From: an uncultured Opitutia bacterium
GTDB lineage: Bacteria > Verrucomicrobiota > Verrucomicrobiia > Opitutales > Opitutaceae
Direction: 5' to 3'
NCBI GenBank assembly: GCA_903825285.1
Contig: CAIJZY010000007.1
Coordinates: 1 to 64,000, forward strand
Length of the DNA: 64,000 nt
Below the pieces are notes generated by a model. The model ran no database searches. It was not told the origin of the DNA and was given only the letters and a program-made list of their open reading frames with translations. Position 1 is the first letter of the stretch. Every line of letters begins with the position of its first letter. Positions 29,183 through 36,939 of this stretch are shown in pieces. The position numbers and the translations under genes are program-made.

Positions 29183-30336
29183 GCCTGACCCCGGAGATTG
29201 GCGGCGCGCATGTCCGCGCGGTGCACGACGAGTTCCACGGCGACCTGCTCGAGGTCTCGATGGGGCCGCACCACCCGTCCACGCACGGCGTCTTCCGCAT
29301 GATCGTCACCCTCGACGGCGAGACGATCGTGAAGCTCAAGCCCGTGTTCGGCTACCTCCACCGCAACCACGAGAAGCTCGGGGAGAACACCACCTACCTG
29401 GCGTCGATGCCGTACACGGACCGCCTCGACTACCTGAACTCGATGTCGAACAACTGGGCCTACGCGCTCGCCGTCGAGAAGCTCGCCGGCCTCGCCGTCC
29501 CGGAGCGCGCCGAGTACGTCCGCGTCATCCTCGCCGAGCTCACCCGCCTGCTCAACCACACCTGCCTCGCGGGCTTCCTCATGCAGGACTGCGGGTGCAG
29601 CGGCACGCCGCTCATGTACGCGTTCCGCGAGCGCGAAAAGATCCTCGACCTCTTCGAGTCGCTGAGCGGCTCCCGGATGATGTGCAATTACCAGCGCTTC
29701 GGCGGCTGCCGGGTGGACCCGCCGGCCGAGTGGCTCGCGGGCGCGCAGCGGCTGGTGGACGGCTACTCCGCGTTCCTCGACGAGTTCGAGGCGCTGCTCA
29801 CCGGCAACGAGATCCTCATGGCCCGCACGCAGGGCGTCGGCCGCCTCGACCCCGCCCTCGCCGTCAGCGCCGGCGTGGCCGGCCCCATGCTCCGCGCCAC
29901 CGGCGTCGGCCACGACCTGCGCAAGGTTGACGGCTACGGCGTCTATCCCCGCTTCGAGTTCCGCGTGCCCGTCGGCGCGCACGGCGACACCTACGACCGG
30001 TACATGATCCGCATCCTCGAGATGCGCGAGTCGATCCGGATCCTGCAGCAGGCGCTGGCCGGGCTGCCCGGCGGCCCGGTCATGGACCCGAAGGCGAAGC
30101 TCCGCGGCTTCCGGCCAAAGGCCGGCGAGGCCTACGGCCGCATCGAGGGCCCCAAGGGCGAGATCGGCTTCTACCTCATTTCCGACGGCGGCCCCAACCC
30201 GTACCGCTACCGCGTGCGCCCGCCGTCGTTCATCAACCTCACCATCCTCGAGGACATGTGCCTCGGCCACACGGTGGCCGACGCCGTGATCATCCTCGGC
30301 TCCGTCGACATCGTCCTCGGCGAAGTGGACCGCTAA
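29179..30336 (+). CDS. nuoD: Complex I subunit D (quinone-site subunit)
   Basis: 385 residues of the 49-kDa subunit. The quinone-pocket loop reads [15 protein letters not shown] near the N-terminus, and the C-terminus is [14 protein letters not shown]. NuoD forms the quinone-reduction chamber with NuoB. It starts inside the nuoC stop (ATGA). In most operons nuoE-F-G follow; here a 142-bp repeat island follows and then nuoI. Confidence 0.96.
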   Translation: MSLTPEIGGAHVRAVHDEFHGDLLEVSMGPHHPSTHGVFRMIVTLDGETIVKLKPVFGYLHRNHEKLGENTTYLASMPYTDRLDYLNSMSNNWAYALAVEKLAGLAVPERAEYVRVILAELTRLLNHTCLAGFLMQDCGCSGTPLMYAFREREKILDLFESLSGSRMMCNYQRFGGCRVDPPAEWLAGAQRLVDGYSAFLDEFEALLTGNEILMARTQGVGRLDPALAVSAGVAGPMLRATGVGHDLRKVDGYGVYPRFEFRVPVGAHGDTYDRYMIRILEMRESIRILQQALAGLPGGPVMDPKAKLRGFRPKAGEAYGRIEGPKGEIGFYLISDGGPNPYRYRVRPPSFINLTILEDMCLGHTVADAVIILGSVDIVLGEVDR

Positions 30337-30478
30337 CCCAGCAAGACATCAGCACTCAGAGATCAGAAGTCAGACCAACCCAGCCCCAAATCATTCGACC
30401 GTACTCAGACATCTGACCTCCAATTTCTGACCTCTGACATCTGACCTCTGACATCTGACTCCTGACCTCTTCCCCACC
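30337..30478. repeat. Microrepeat island between nuoD and nuoI
   Basis: Non-coding. The right half is an array of near-identical 8-10 nt words (TCTGACCTC, TCTGACATC); the left half contains related words in the opposite orientation (CAGAAGTCAGA, CTCAGAGATCAG). Its AT content is far above the flanking genes. It sits exactly where nuoE/F/G would be expected. Confidence 0.75.
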
Positions 30479-31162
30479 ATGCTCGGCACCGGCTTAATCA
30501 AAGGACTCGCGGTCACCGCGAAGAACCTCGTGGGCAGTTACCACGACCCGGCGCGCTACACCACGGTCGAGTACCCGGAGGTGAAGCCGCCGCTGCCGGA
30601 GGCGTACCGCAATTTCCCTTTCCTGGTCAGCGAGAGCGCGGACGACCCCATGGGCACGCTCCGCTGCGTGGCCTGCCAGATCTGCGAGAAGGAGTGCCCG
30701 CCGCAGTGCATCTACATCGAGAAGAGCAAGGACAAGAAGCCCGACGCCGCGGGCAAGCTGCAGATTTACCCGACCGTCTTCGCCATCGACACCTCGGTGT
30801 GCATGAGCTGCCAGATCTGCGTCGAGGTCTGCCCGTTTGACTCGATCAAGATGGACCAGGTCTACGAGGTCGCCACGCCCGGCCGCTACGGCGACCTGCT
30901 GCTGAACCGTGAGCAGCTGGCCAAGTCCAACGCCTACTACCACCAGATCCGCCCGACCGAGGCCGCCGAGGTGGACGGCCGCCTCGCCGCTGAGCGCAAG
31001 GCCGCCGAGGAAAAGGCCAAGGCCGCCGCCGCCGCGAAGGCCGCGCTGCCGCCCAAGCCGGCTGCACCTTCGCCGGCAGCGAAACTGCCGGACGAATCGC
31101 GCCGAAGCCCACAGGGCGAAGGCGGAGCCGCCAAGCCGCCGGCGGAAGGCGCCCAGCCATGA
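30479..31162 (+). CDS. nuoI: Complex I subunit I (two [4Fe-4S] ferredoxin-like)
   Basis: 227 residues. It binds clusters N6a and N6b via CVACQICEKECP and CMSCQICVEVCP, with the adjacent Pro/Cys pattern intact. It normally relays electrons from NuoG to NuoB; without NuoG it could be the entry point for a soluble donor. The last 60 residues are Ala/Lys/Pro-rich (KAAAAAKAALPPKPAAPSPA) and absent from usual NuoI (~180 residues). This tail contains a hairpin pair (31069-31124). Its stop overlaps nuoH as ATGA. The order I-H is reversed from the common H-I. Confidence 0.94.
   Translation: MLGTGLIKGLAVTAKNLVGSYHDPARYTTVEYPEVKPPLPEAYRNFPFLVSESADDPMGTLRCVACQICEKECPPQCIYIEKSKDKKPDAAGKLQIYPTVFAIDTSVCMSCQICVEVCPFDSIKMDQVYEVATPGRYGDLLLNREQLAKSNAYYHQIRPTEAAEVDGRLAAERKAAEEKAKAAAAAKAALPPKPAAPSPAAKLPDESRRSPQGEGGAAKPPAEGAQP
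31069..31124. repeat. Hairpin pair within the nuoI 3' end, including GAA/GAA copy
   Basis: First hairpin 31069-31096: TTCG-CCGGCAG-CGAAA-CTGCCGG-ACGAA, with a perfect 7-bp core. Second, 31100-31124: outer CGCC/GGCG, internal GAA/GAA, inner GCCC/GGGC, loop ACA, the same design as the copies by the tRNA genes. Both fall inside the low-complexity C-terminal tail of NuoI. Confidence 0.55.
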
Positions 31163-32382
31163 GCGCCGCCCTGCCCCTCTCCGCCGCCTCCGGGGCAAAC
31201 GCCCTGCTCGAGCGCCTGCCCGTGGTCCTCCGCGACGGCCTGCTCGGCTACCTGCCCGAGTCGCTGCGCTGGATCGTCTCCGGGCTCATCACCATCGCGG
31301 CCCTCCTCGCGGTCTTCGGCCTGCTCTTCGCCTATCTCACGCTCGCCGAGCGCAAGCTGCTCGGCCGGATCCAGAACCGCCCGGGTCCCAACCGCACGGG
31401 CTGGTTCGGGCTGCTCCAGCCGTTCGCCGACGCGGTCAAGGCGCTCACCAAGGAGGACATCGTCCCGCGCGAGGCCGACGCGGTCCTCCATTACCTCGCC
31501 CCCGTCGTGCTGGTCGCCCTCTCGCTGATGGGTTTCGCCGTGCTGCCCTTCGGACGGCTGCTCGTCCCGGTCGAGCTCGACTCCGCCGTCCTCTACTTCT
31601 TCGCCGCGGGCGCCGCGACCGAGCTGGCCGTGTTCATGGCCGGCTGGGCCAGCCGCAACAAGTACTCGCTGCTCGCCGCCATGCGCGCGCTTGCGCAGCT
31701 CATCAGCTACGAGCTGCCCCTGCTGCTCTCGTTCGTCCCGGTGATCATGCTCGCCGGCACGCTCTCCACCACCGAGATCGTGACCGCGCAGGGCGGCTGG
31801 ACCCTCGGGTTCCTCCCGCACTGGCACGTGCTCACGCCGTGGGGCTTCGCCGGGTTCGTGATCTTCATGATCGCCGCCCTGGCCGAATCCAACCGCTCGC
31901 CCTTCGACCTGCCCGAGGCCGAGAGCGAGCTGATCGCCGGCCACCTCACGGAATACTCGGGCTTCAAGTACGCCCTCTTCTTCATGGCCGAGTACTTCGG
32001 CATGTGCGCCCTGAGCGGCATGGCCGTCACCCTCTTCCTCGGCGGCTGGCAGGCCCCGTGCGCGTTCCTCGAGTTCATCCCGTCCTACGCCTGGTTCGGC
32101 GCCAAGCTGCTCGCCCTCCTCTTCGGCTTCATCTGGATCCGCGCCACGCTGCCGCGCCTGCGCATGGACCAGCTCACGCGCCTCGCGTGGAAGTTCCTCG
32201 TGCCGCTCGCGCTCATCAATCTCGGCACCGCCGCCTTCTGGTTCCTGACCGCCGGCTGGTCCGGCCCGCTCCAGCTCGTCCGCTGGGCCGTCGCCGTCGC
32301 CCTCGTGGTCGTTCCCTTCCTCCTCCTCGGTCGCCGCCTCACCGCCGGCGTCGCCCCGCGCACCTACCGCTACGCGACCTGA
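31159..32382 (+). CDS. nuoH: Complex I subunit H
   Basis: 407 residues with eight or more helices. NuoH links the quinone site to the proton pumps. Signature stretches are LAERKLLGRIQNRPGPNRTG, GLLQPFADAVKALTKED and AESNRSPFDLPEAESELIAG. The N-terminal ~45 residues are longer than in E. coli. It overlaps nuoI by ATGA and is separated from nuoJ by a 141-bp microrepeat island. Confidence 0.96.
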   Translation: MSAALPLSAASGANALLERLPVVLRDGLLGYLPESLRWIVSGLITIAALLAVFGLLFAYLTLAERKLLGRIQNRPGPNRTGWFGLLQPFADAVKALTKEDIVPREADAVLHYLAPVVLVALSLMGFAVLPFGRLLVPVELDSAVLYFFAAGAATELAVFMAGWASRNKYSLLAAMRALAQLISYELPLLLSFVPVIMLAGTLSTTEIVTAQGGWTLGFLPHWHVLTPWGFAGFVIFMIAALAESNRSPFDLPEAESELIAGHLTEYSGFKYALFFMAEYFGMCALSGMAVTLFLGGWQAPCAFLEFIPSYAWFGAKLLALLFGFIWIRATLPRLRMDQLTRLAWKFLVPLALINLGTAAFWFLTAGWSGPLQLVRWAVAVALVVVPFLLLGRRLTAGVAPRTYRYAT

Positions 32383-32383
32383 G

Positions 32384-32520
32384 GTAATTTACGAGTTACG
32401 AGTTACGATTTACGATTTTCCCGGCCGCCCCAATCCCATCCACAGACCCGTTCCCGATCCAGCGCTTCGTCCCACATTTCGCTCACAATCGAAAATCGTA
32501 ACTCGTAACTCGTAAATTTC
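32384..32520. repeat. Microrepeat island between nuoH and nuoJ
   Basis: A perfect 26-nt inverted repeat (32386-32411 and 32493-32518) built from the words TTACGAG and TTACGATT. The left arm carries one extra TTTACGATT unit. The loop is about 80 nt. The right arm ends 5 bp before the GTG start of nuoJ, so the hairpin would block or shape the nuoJ initiation region. Confidence 0.85.
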
Positions 32521-32523
32521 CCC

Positions 32524-33042
32524 GTGCTTTTCCCGTTCCTCATCATCGCCTGCCTGACCCTGGCGTCCGCCGCCGTGGCCATGATGCTGCGCAACCTGAT
32601 CCACAGCGCGCTGCTGCTGGTGCTGAGCTGGGCGGGCATCGCCGCCTTCTACCTCTGGGCCGGGGCCGAGTTCATCGCCTTCGCCCAGATCCTCGTCTAC
32701 GTCGGGGCCATCTCGATGGTGGTGCTCTTCGCGGTCCTGCTCACGCGCCCGTCGCGCGACGTCGACCTGCCGCTGCCCGCGCCCACCGTCCTGCGCATCG
32801 CCTCGGGCCTCATGGCCGCCGCGATGGTCGCCTCGGTGCTGCTCACGGCCGTGCTGGCCACGCGCATCACGGGCGGACGCAGCCATGCGCCCAACCTCAC
32901 CGTCAAGGACCTCGGCGCCCTGTTGGCCGGCCCGCACGCGGCGTCGCTGCTCGTGGTCGGCGTGATCCTCACCGTCGCCCTGCTCGGCGCCATCATCATC
33001 GCCGCGCCCGCCCCGGCCGAGCGCCCGGAGGACCAGCCATGA
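32524..33042 (+). CDS. nuoJ: Complex I subunit J
   Basis: 172 residues, five membrane helices. Helix 3 carries the characteristic EFIAFAQILVYVGAISMVVL. The start is GTG (reading L-F-P-F-L-I-I-A next), 3 nt after the palindromic island, and no better ATG is available. The nuoK ATG overlaps its stop as ATGA. The C-terminus is short and Pro-rich. Confidence 0.93.
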   Translation: MLFPFLIIACLTLASAAVAMMLRNLIHSALLLVLSWAGIAAFYLWAGAEFIAFAQILVYVGAISMVVLFAVLLTRPSRDVDLPLPAPTVLRIASGLMAAAMVASVLLTAVLATRITGGRSHAPNLTVKDLGALLAGPHAASLLVVGVILTVALLGAIIIAAPAPAERPEDQP

Positions 33043-33347
33043 GCCCGCTCCACCTCTGCCTCCTGCTCTCCTCGGGCCTCTTCTGCATCGGCCTCGCCGC
33101 CGCCCTCACCCGCGGCAACGCGATCCTCGTGCTGCTGGGCATCGAGCTGATGCTCAACGCGGCCAACCTGAACTTCATCGCCTTCTGGCGCTTCGGCGGC
33201 GGTCCGGCCGCCACCGGCGTCGTCTTCGTCCTCTTCTCCATCGCCGTCGCCGCCGCGGAGGCCGCGGTGGGACTCGCGCTGGTCATCGCGGTGTACCGGC
33301 ACCGGAAGAATATCCGACTCCAGGAAGTGAATTCGCTGCGGGGTTGA
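33039..33347 (+). CDS. nuoK: Complex I subunit K
   Basis: 102 residues, three helices. The conserved glutamate in GIELMLNAANLNFIAF and the second in helix 3 (AAAEAAVGLALVIAVYR) are present, both important for proton transfer. Start overlaps the nuoJ stop. A small hairpin (GGTTGATTT..AAATCAGCC) lies between nuoK and nuoL. Confidence 0.95.
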   Translation: MSPLHLCLLLSSGLFCIGLAAALTRGNAILVLLGIELMLNAANLNFIAFWRFGGGPAATGVVFVLFSIAVAAAEAAVGLALVIAVYRHRKNIRLQEVNSLRG

Positions 33348-33388
33348 TTTTTAAGTTTTCAAATCAGCCCCGCCGCCCAACGCCAAAC

Positions 33389-35419
33389 ATGACCCTCCCC
33401 GCCCAGTACCTCTGGCTCATCCCCGCTCTGCCCCTGCTGGCAGCGGCGATCGGCGCATTGACACCCCGCCGCGGCCGGGCGCTGGCGGCCGGCGCGGCGC
33501 TGGCGGGCATGGGCGGCTCGTTCCTGCTCTCGTGCGCGGCGCTGGCCGGCGCGCTGGCCGCCCCCGCGGAGCACCAGGTGGCGAACTTCACGTGGTTCGG
33601 CCTCGGCGACGGCGTGATGCGCCTCGGCTGGCTGCTCGACCCGCTCACCGGCTTCATGTGCGTGATGGTCACCTTCGTCGGCCTGCTGATCTTCATCTTC
33701 AGCACCGGCTACATGAAGGAGGACGAGAACTTCGCGCGGTTCTTCTGCTTCCTCAGCCTCTTCGCCGCCGCGATGCTCGGGCTGCTCGTGGCGAACAGCC
33801 TCCTGCTCCTGTTCGTGTGCTGGGAGCTGGTCGGGCTCGCCTCGTACCTGCTCATCGGCTTCTGGTTCCACAAGCCCTCGGCCGCCGCCGCCGCCAAGAA
33901 GGCGTTCATCACGACACGCATCGGCGACCTCGGCTTCCTGCTCGGCATCCTCTGGCTGCAGCACGACGCCAACACGCTCCTCTTCTTTGACGGCGGCCGC
34001 GGCTGCCTCGAGCCGGCCGTCCTCTCGCAGCTCGCGCTGCACGTCACCGCCGGCGGCCTCGCGGTCTCCACCGCCATCGGCCTCCTGCTCTTCTGCGGCG
34101 CGGTCGGCAAGTCCGGCCAGTTCCCGCTGCACGTCTGGCTTCCCGACGCCATGGAGGGCCCGACCCCGGTGTCCGCCCTCATCCATGCCGCCACCATGGT
34201 CGCCGCCGGCGTGTTCCTCGTCGCCCGCGTCTACCCGCTCATGACCGCCGACCAGGCCCTGGCGCACATCCCGCTGCACGCCCTGACCGTCGTGGCCTTC
34301 ATCGGCGCCATCACCGCGCTGCTCGGCGCCGTGATCGCGGTCGCCCAGAACGACATCAAGCGCGTCCTCGCCTTCTCCACCGTCTCCCAGCTCGGCTACA
34401 TGATGCTCGCGCTCGGCGTCGGCTCCTGGGTCGCCGCGATCTTCCACCTGCTCACGCATGCCTTCTTCAAGGCCCTGCTCTTCCTCGGCGCCGGCTCGGT
34501 CATCCACGCCGCGCACCACGAGCAGGACATCCGCCAGCTCGGCGGACTGCGGCCGAAGCTGAAGGTCACGTTCGCCACCTTCGCCATCGGCATGATGGCC
34601 CTCTCCGGCGTGCCGTTCCTCTTCTCGGGCTTCTGGAGCAAGGAGGCCATCCTCCACGCCGCGCACGAGTGGGAGGTCTCCTCCCTGCCGCTGTACGCCG
34701 GCCTGATCGCCGTGGTGCTCACCGCGTTCTACATGACCCGCCTGCTGGCCGAGACCTTCCTCGGCGCGCCGCGCTCGGAGCACGCCGCGCACGCCCACGA
34801 GAGCCCGGCCACGATGACCGTCCCGCTGGTCCTCCTCGCCCTCGGCTCCGTCCTCCTCGGCTTCGCCGGCACGCCGGCCTGCCCCTGGCTGCAGGCGCGA
34901 CTGAGCGGCACCCCGCTCCACTCCAGCATGGAGCATCTCTTTGAGGGCGGCGGCCTGATGCTGCTGTCCATCGTCCTCGTCGGCGCCGGTCTCGGCCTCG
35001 GGTGGACGATCTACGGGCGGCGCCCGCGCACCGACGCCACGGCGGCCGACCCGCTCGAGGCGGCGGCGCCGCGGACCTTCGCCTTCCTCGGCGCGCGGCT
35101 CAAGTTCGACGAGCTTTATGCCGCCACGGTATTCCGCCTCAGCGCAGGGCTCGCGACGCTCGCGGCCTTTTTCGACCGCTGGGTCTGGGGCGGCGCGGTC
35201 ACGGTGCTGGCCCGCCTCGGCGAGTTCGGCGGCGGCGCGAACCGCGACTTTGACGAGGAGGGGCTCAATGGCGGCTTCGACACCGTGAGCGAGAGCCTCC
35301 GCGGCGCCGGCCAGCGCTACTCGCGGGCGCAGACCGGCCGGGCCCACGGCTACATGCGGACCGTCGCCATCGCCTTCGCCATCCTCGCGCTGCTGCTTGT
35401 CTGGGGAGGTGCCCGATGA
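33389..35419 (+). CDS. nuoL: Complex I subunit L (antiporter-like)
   Basis: 676 residues; E. coli NuoL has 613. Charged pump residues are all present: Glu in LFVCWELVGLASYLL, Lys in GAVGKSGQFPLHVWLPDAM, His in SALIHAATMV and Lys in FSGFWSKEAILHA. The extra length is in the C-terminal half, where the lateral helix lies (from about residue 520), ending in a final helix VAIAFAILALLLVWGGA. A longer lateral helix would be needed to span an additional NuoM. I start at MTLPAQYLWLIPALPL. Confidence 0.95.
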   Translation: MTLPAQYLWLIPALPLLAAAIGALTPRRGRALAAGAALAGMGGSFLLSCAALAGALAAPAEHQVANFTWFGLGDGVMRLGWLLDPLTGFMCVMVTFVGLLIFIFSTGYMKEDENFARFFCFLSLFAAAMLGLLVANSLLLLFVCWELVGLASYLLIGFWFHKPSAAAAAKKAFITTRIGDLGFLLGILWLQHDANTLLFFDGGRGCLEPAVLSQLALHVTAGGLAVSTAIGLLLFCGAVGKSGQFPLHVWLPDAMEGPTPVSALIHAATMVAAGVFLVARVYPLMTADQALAHIPLHALTVVAFIGAITALLGAVIAVAQNDIKRVLAFSTVSQLGYMMLALGVGSWVAAIFHLLTHAFFKALLFLGAGSVIHAAHHEQDIRQLGGLRPKLKVTFATFAIGMMALSGVPFLFSGFWSKEAILHAAHEWEVSSLPLYAGLIAVVLTAFYMTRLLAETFLGAPRSEHAAHAHESPATMTVPLVLLALGSVLLGFAGTPACPWLQARLSGTPLHSSMEHLFEGGGLMLLSIVLVGAGLGLGWTIYGRRPRTDATAADPLEAAAPRTFAFLGARLKFDELYAATVFRLSAGLATLAAFFDRWVWGGAVTVLARLGEFGGGANRDFDEEGLNGGFDTVSESLRGAGQRYSRAQTGRAHGYMRTVAIAFAILALLLVWGGAR

Positions 35420-36939
35420 ACGACCTGCCCCTGCTCTCCCTGCTCGTGTTCCTCCCGTGGGCCGGCGCCCTCGCCCTCGCGGCGCTGCCGGGCCTGTCCG
35501 ACCGCGCCGCGCGCGGCTTCGCGCTCGCCTGCAGCCTCACGACCCTCGTCCTGGGCCTCGTCGTCCTCGCCGGCTTCAACCCGGCCGTGGTCGGCTACCA
35601 GTTCGCGGAGCAGCACGCCTGGATCCGCGCGTTGCACGTCAACTACCGCCTCGGCCTCGACGGCCTCAGCCTCCTGCTCGTGCTGCTCACCGGCATCGTC
35701 TCCCCGCTCGCGCTGGCCGCGGCGGCGCGGGGCGCGCGGGATGTCCGCCTGCTCGGCCTGCTGTTCCTCGTGCTCCAGGGCAGCGCGCTCGGCGTGTTCC
35801 TGGCCTTGGATTTCTTTCACTGGTTCATCTTCTGGGAGCTGAGCCTCGTGCCGGCCTTCTTCCTCATCAAGCTGTGGGGCGGCCCCGGCGCGGGCCGCGC
35901 GGCCTACCAGTTCGTCGTCTACACCATCGCGGGCAGCGCGTTCATGCTGCTGGGCTTCGCGGCGCTCTACGCCGTGACCGGCACGCTCGACTTCTCCGCG
36001 CTGGCGAAGCTCGGCGCGGCGGGCCAGCTGGCGGTCCTGCTCGGGCCCAAGGCGGTCCTGGCCGTGTTCCTCGGCGTGTTCGCCGGCCTGGCGGTCAAGG
36101 TGCCGCTCTTCCCTTTCCACACCTGGCTGCCCCCGGCGTACGCCGAGGCGCCGACCGGCGTGTCGATGTTCCTCACCGGCGTGATGTCCAAGATGGGCGT
36201 CTACGGCTTCCTCCGCGTCCTCTGGCCGATCTTTCCCGCGCAGCTCCACGCCTGCGCCGGCCCGCTGCTCTGGCTCGCGCTCGGCGGCGTGGTCCTCGGG
36301 GCGTTCGCCGCGATGCGGCAGACCGACCTGAAGCGCATGGTCGCCTACTCCTCGGTCAACCACCTCAGCTACTGCCTGCTCGCCCTCTTCGCCGTGGCCG
36401 CCGGGACGACGCCGGGCGGACCGGCCGCAGTTTCCGCGCTGAGCGGCACGGTACTCCAGCTGTTCAACCACGGCCTCTCCGCCGCCGCGCTGTTCTACGG
36501 CGTCGGCGTGCTCGAGCGCCGCAGCGGCGGCCGCCGCGGGCTGAACGACTTCGGCGGCGTGCGCACGGCCGCCCCGGTGTTCGCCGGGCTGTGCGGCATC
36601 GCGATGTTCTCCTCGCTCGGCCTGCCCGGACTCAACGGCTTCGTCGGCGAGTTCCTCATCTTCCGCGGCGTGTTCGGCCTCGCGCCCGGCACCGCCGCGA
36701 TCGCCACCCTTGGCCTGCTGGCCACCGCGCTGTTCCTGCTCACCTTCTGGCAACGGGTCTTCCACGGCCCGCGCGCCGGCGCGGCCGCCGGATCCTTCCC
36801 GGACCTCGACCGCGGTGAGCTCCTGACCTTCCTCCCGCTGGTGGCCCTGATGTTCCTCTTTGGCGTGCTCCCGCACCTGCTCACCGGCCTGATCAACCCC
36901 CTCGTCACCGCGTGGGTCACCCCCCTGACGCTCCCATGA
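35416..36939 (+). CDS. nuoM: Complex I subunit M, first copy
   Basis: 507 residues, antiporter-like proton channel. All the usual charged residues are present: Glu141 in FIFWELSLVPAFFL, Lys228 in GLAVKVPLFPFHTWLP, Lys259 in GVMSKMGVYGFLR and Glu412 in LPGLNGFVGEFLIF. It overlaps nuoL and the second nuoM by ATGA. This copy is the canonical one. Confidence 0.95.
   Translation: MNDLPLLSLLVFLPWAGALALAALPGLSDRAARGFALACSLTTLVLGLVVLAGFNPAVVGYQFAEQHAWIRALHVNYRLGLDGLSLLLVLLTGIVSPLALAAAARGARDVRLLGLLFLVLQGSALGVFLALDFFHWFIFWELSLVPAFFLIKLWGGPGAGRAAYQFVVYTIAGSAFMLLGFAALYAVTGTLDFSALAKLGAAGQLAVLLGPKAVLAVFLGVFAGLAVKVPLFPFHTWLPPAYAEAPTGVSMFLTGVMSKMGVYGFLRVLWPIFPAQLHACAGPLLWLALGGVVLGAFAAMRQTDLKRMVAYSSVNHLSYCLLALFAVAAGTTPGGPAAVSALSGTVLQLFNHGLSAAALFYGVGVLERRSGGRRGLNDFGGVRTAAPVFAGLCGIAMFSSLGLPGLNGFVGEFLIFRGVFGLAPGTAAIATLGLLATALFLLTFWQRVFHGPRAGAAAGSFPDLDRGELLTFLPLVALMFLFGVLPHLLTGLINPLVTAWVTPLTLP

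Noticed and set aside
30337-30478. Possible CRISPR array or missing nuoE remnant
   Set aside because: Units are only 8-10 nt without unique spacers, and no NuoE/F/G-like codons are present in any frame.
33359-35347. 662-codon frame antisense to nuoL
   Set aside because: Composition (Gly/Glu/Asp/Arg/His repeats) is the antisense image of a membrane protein.
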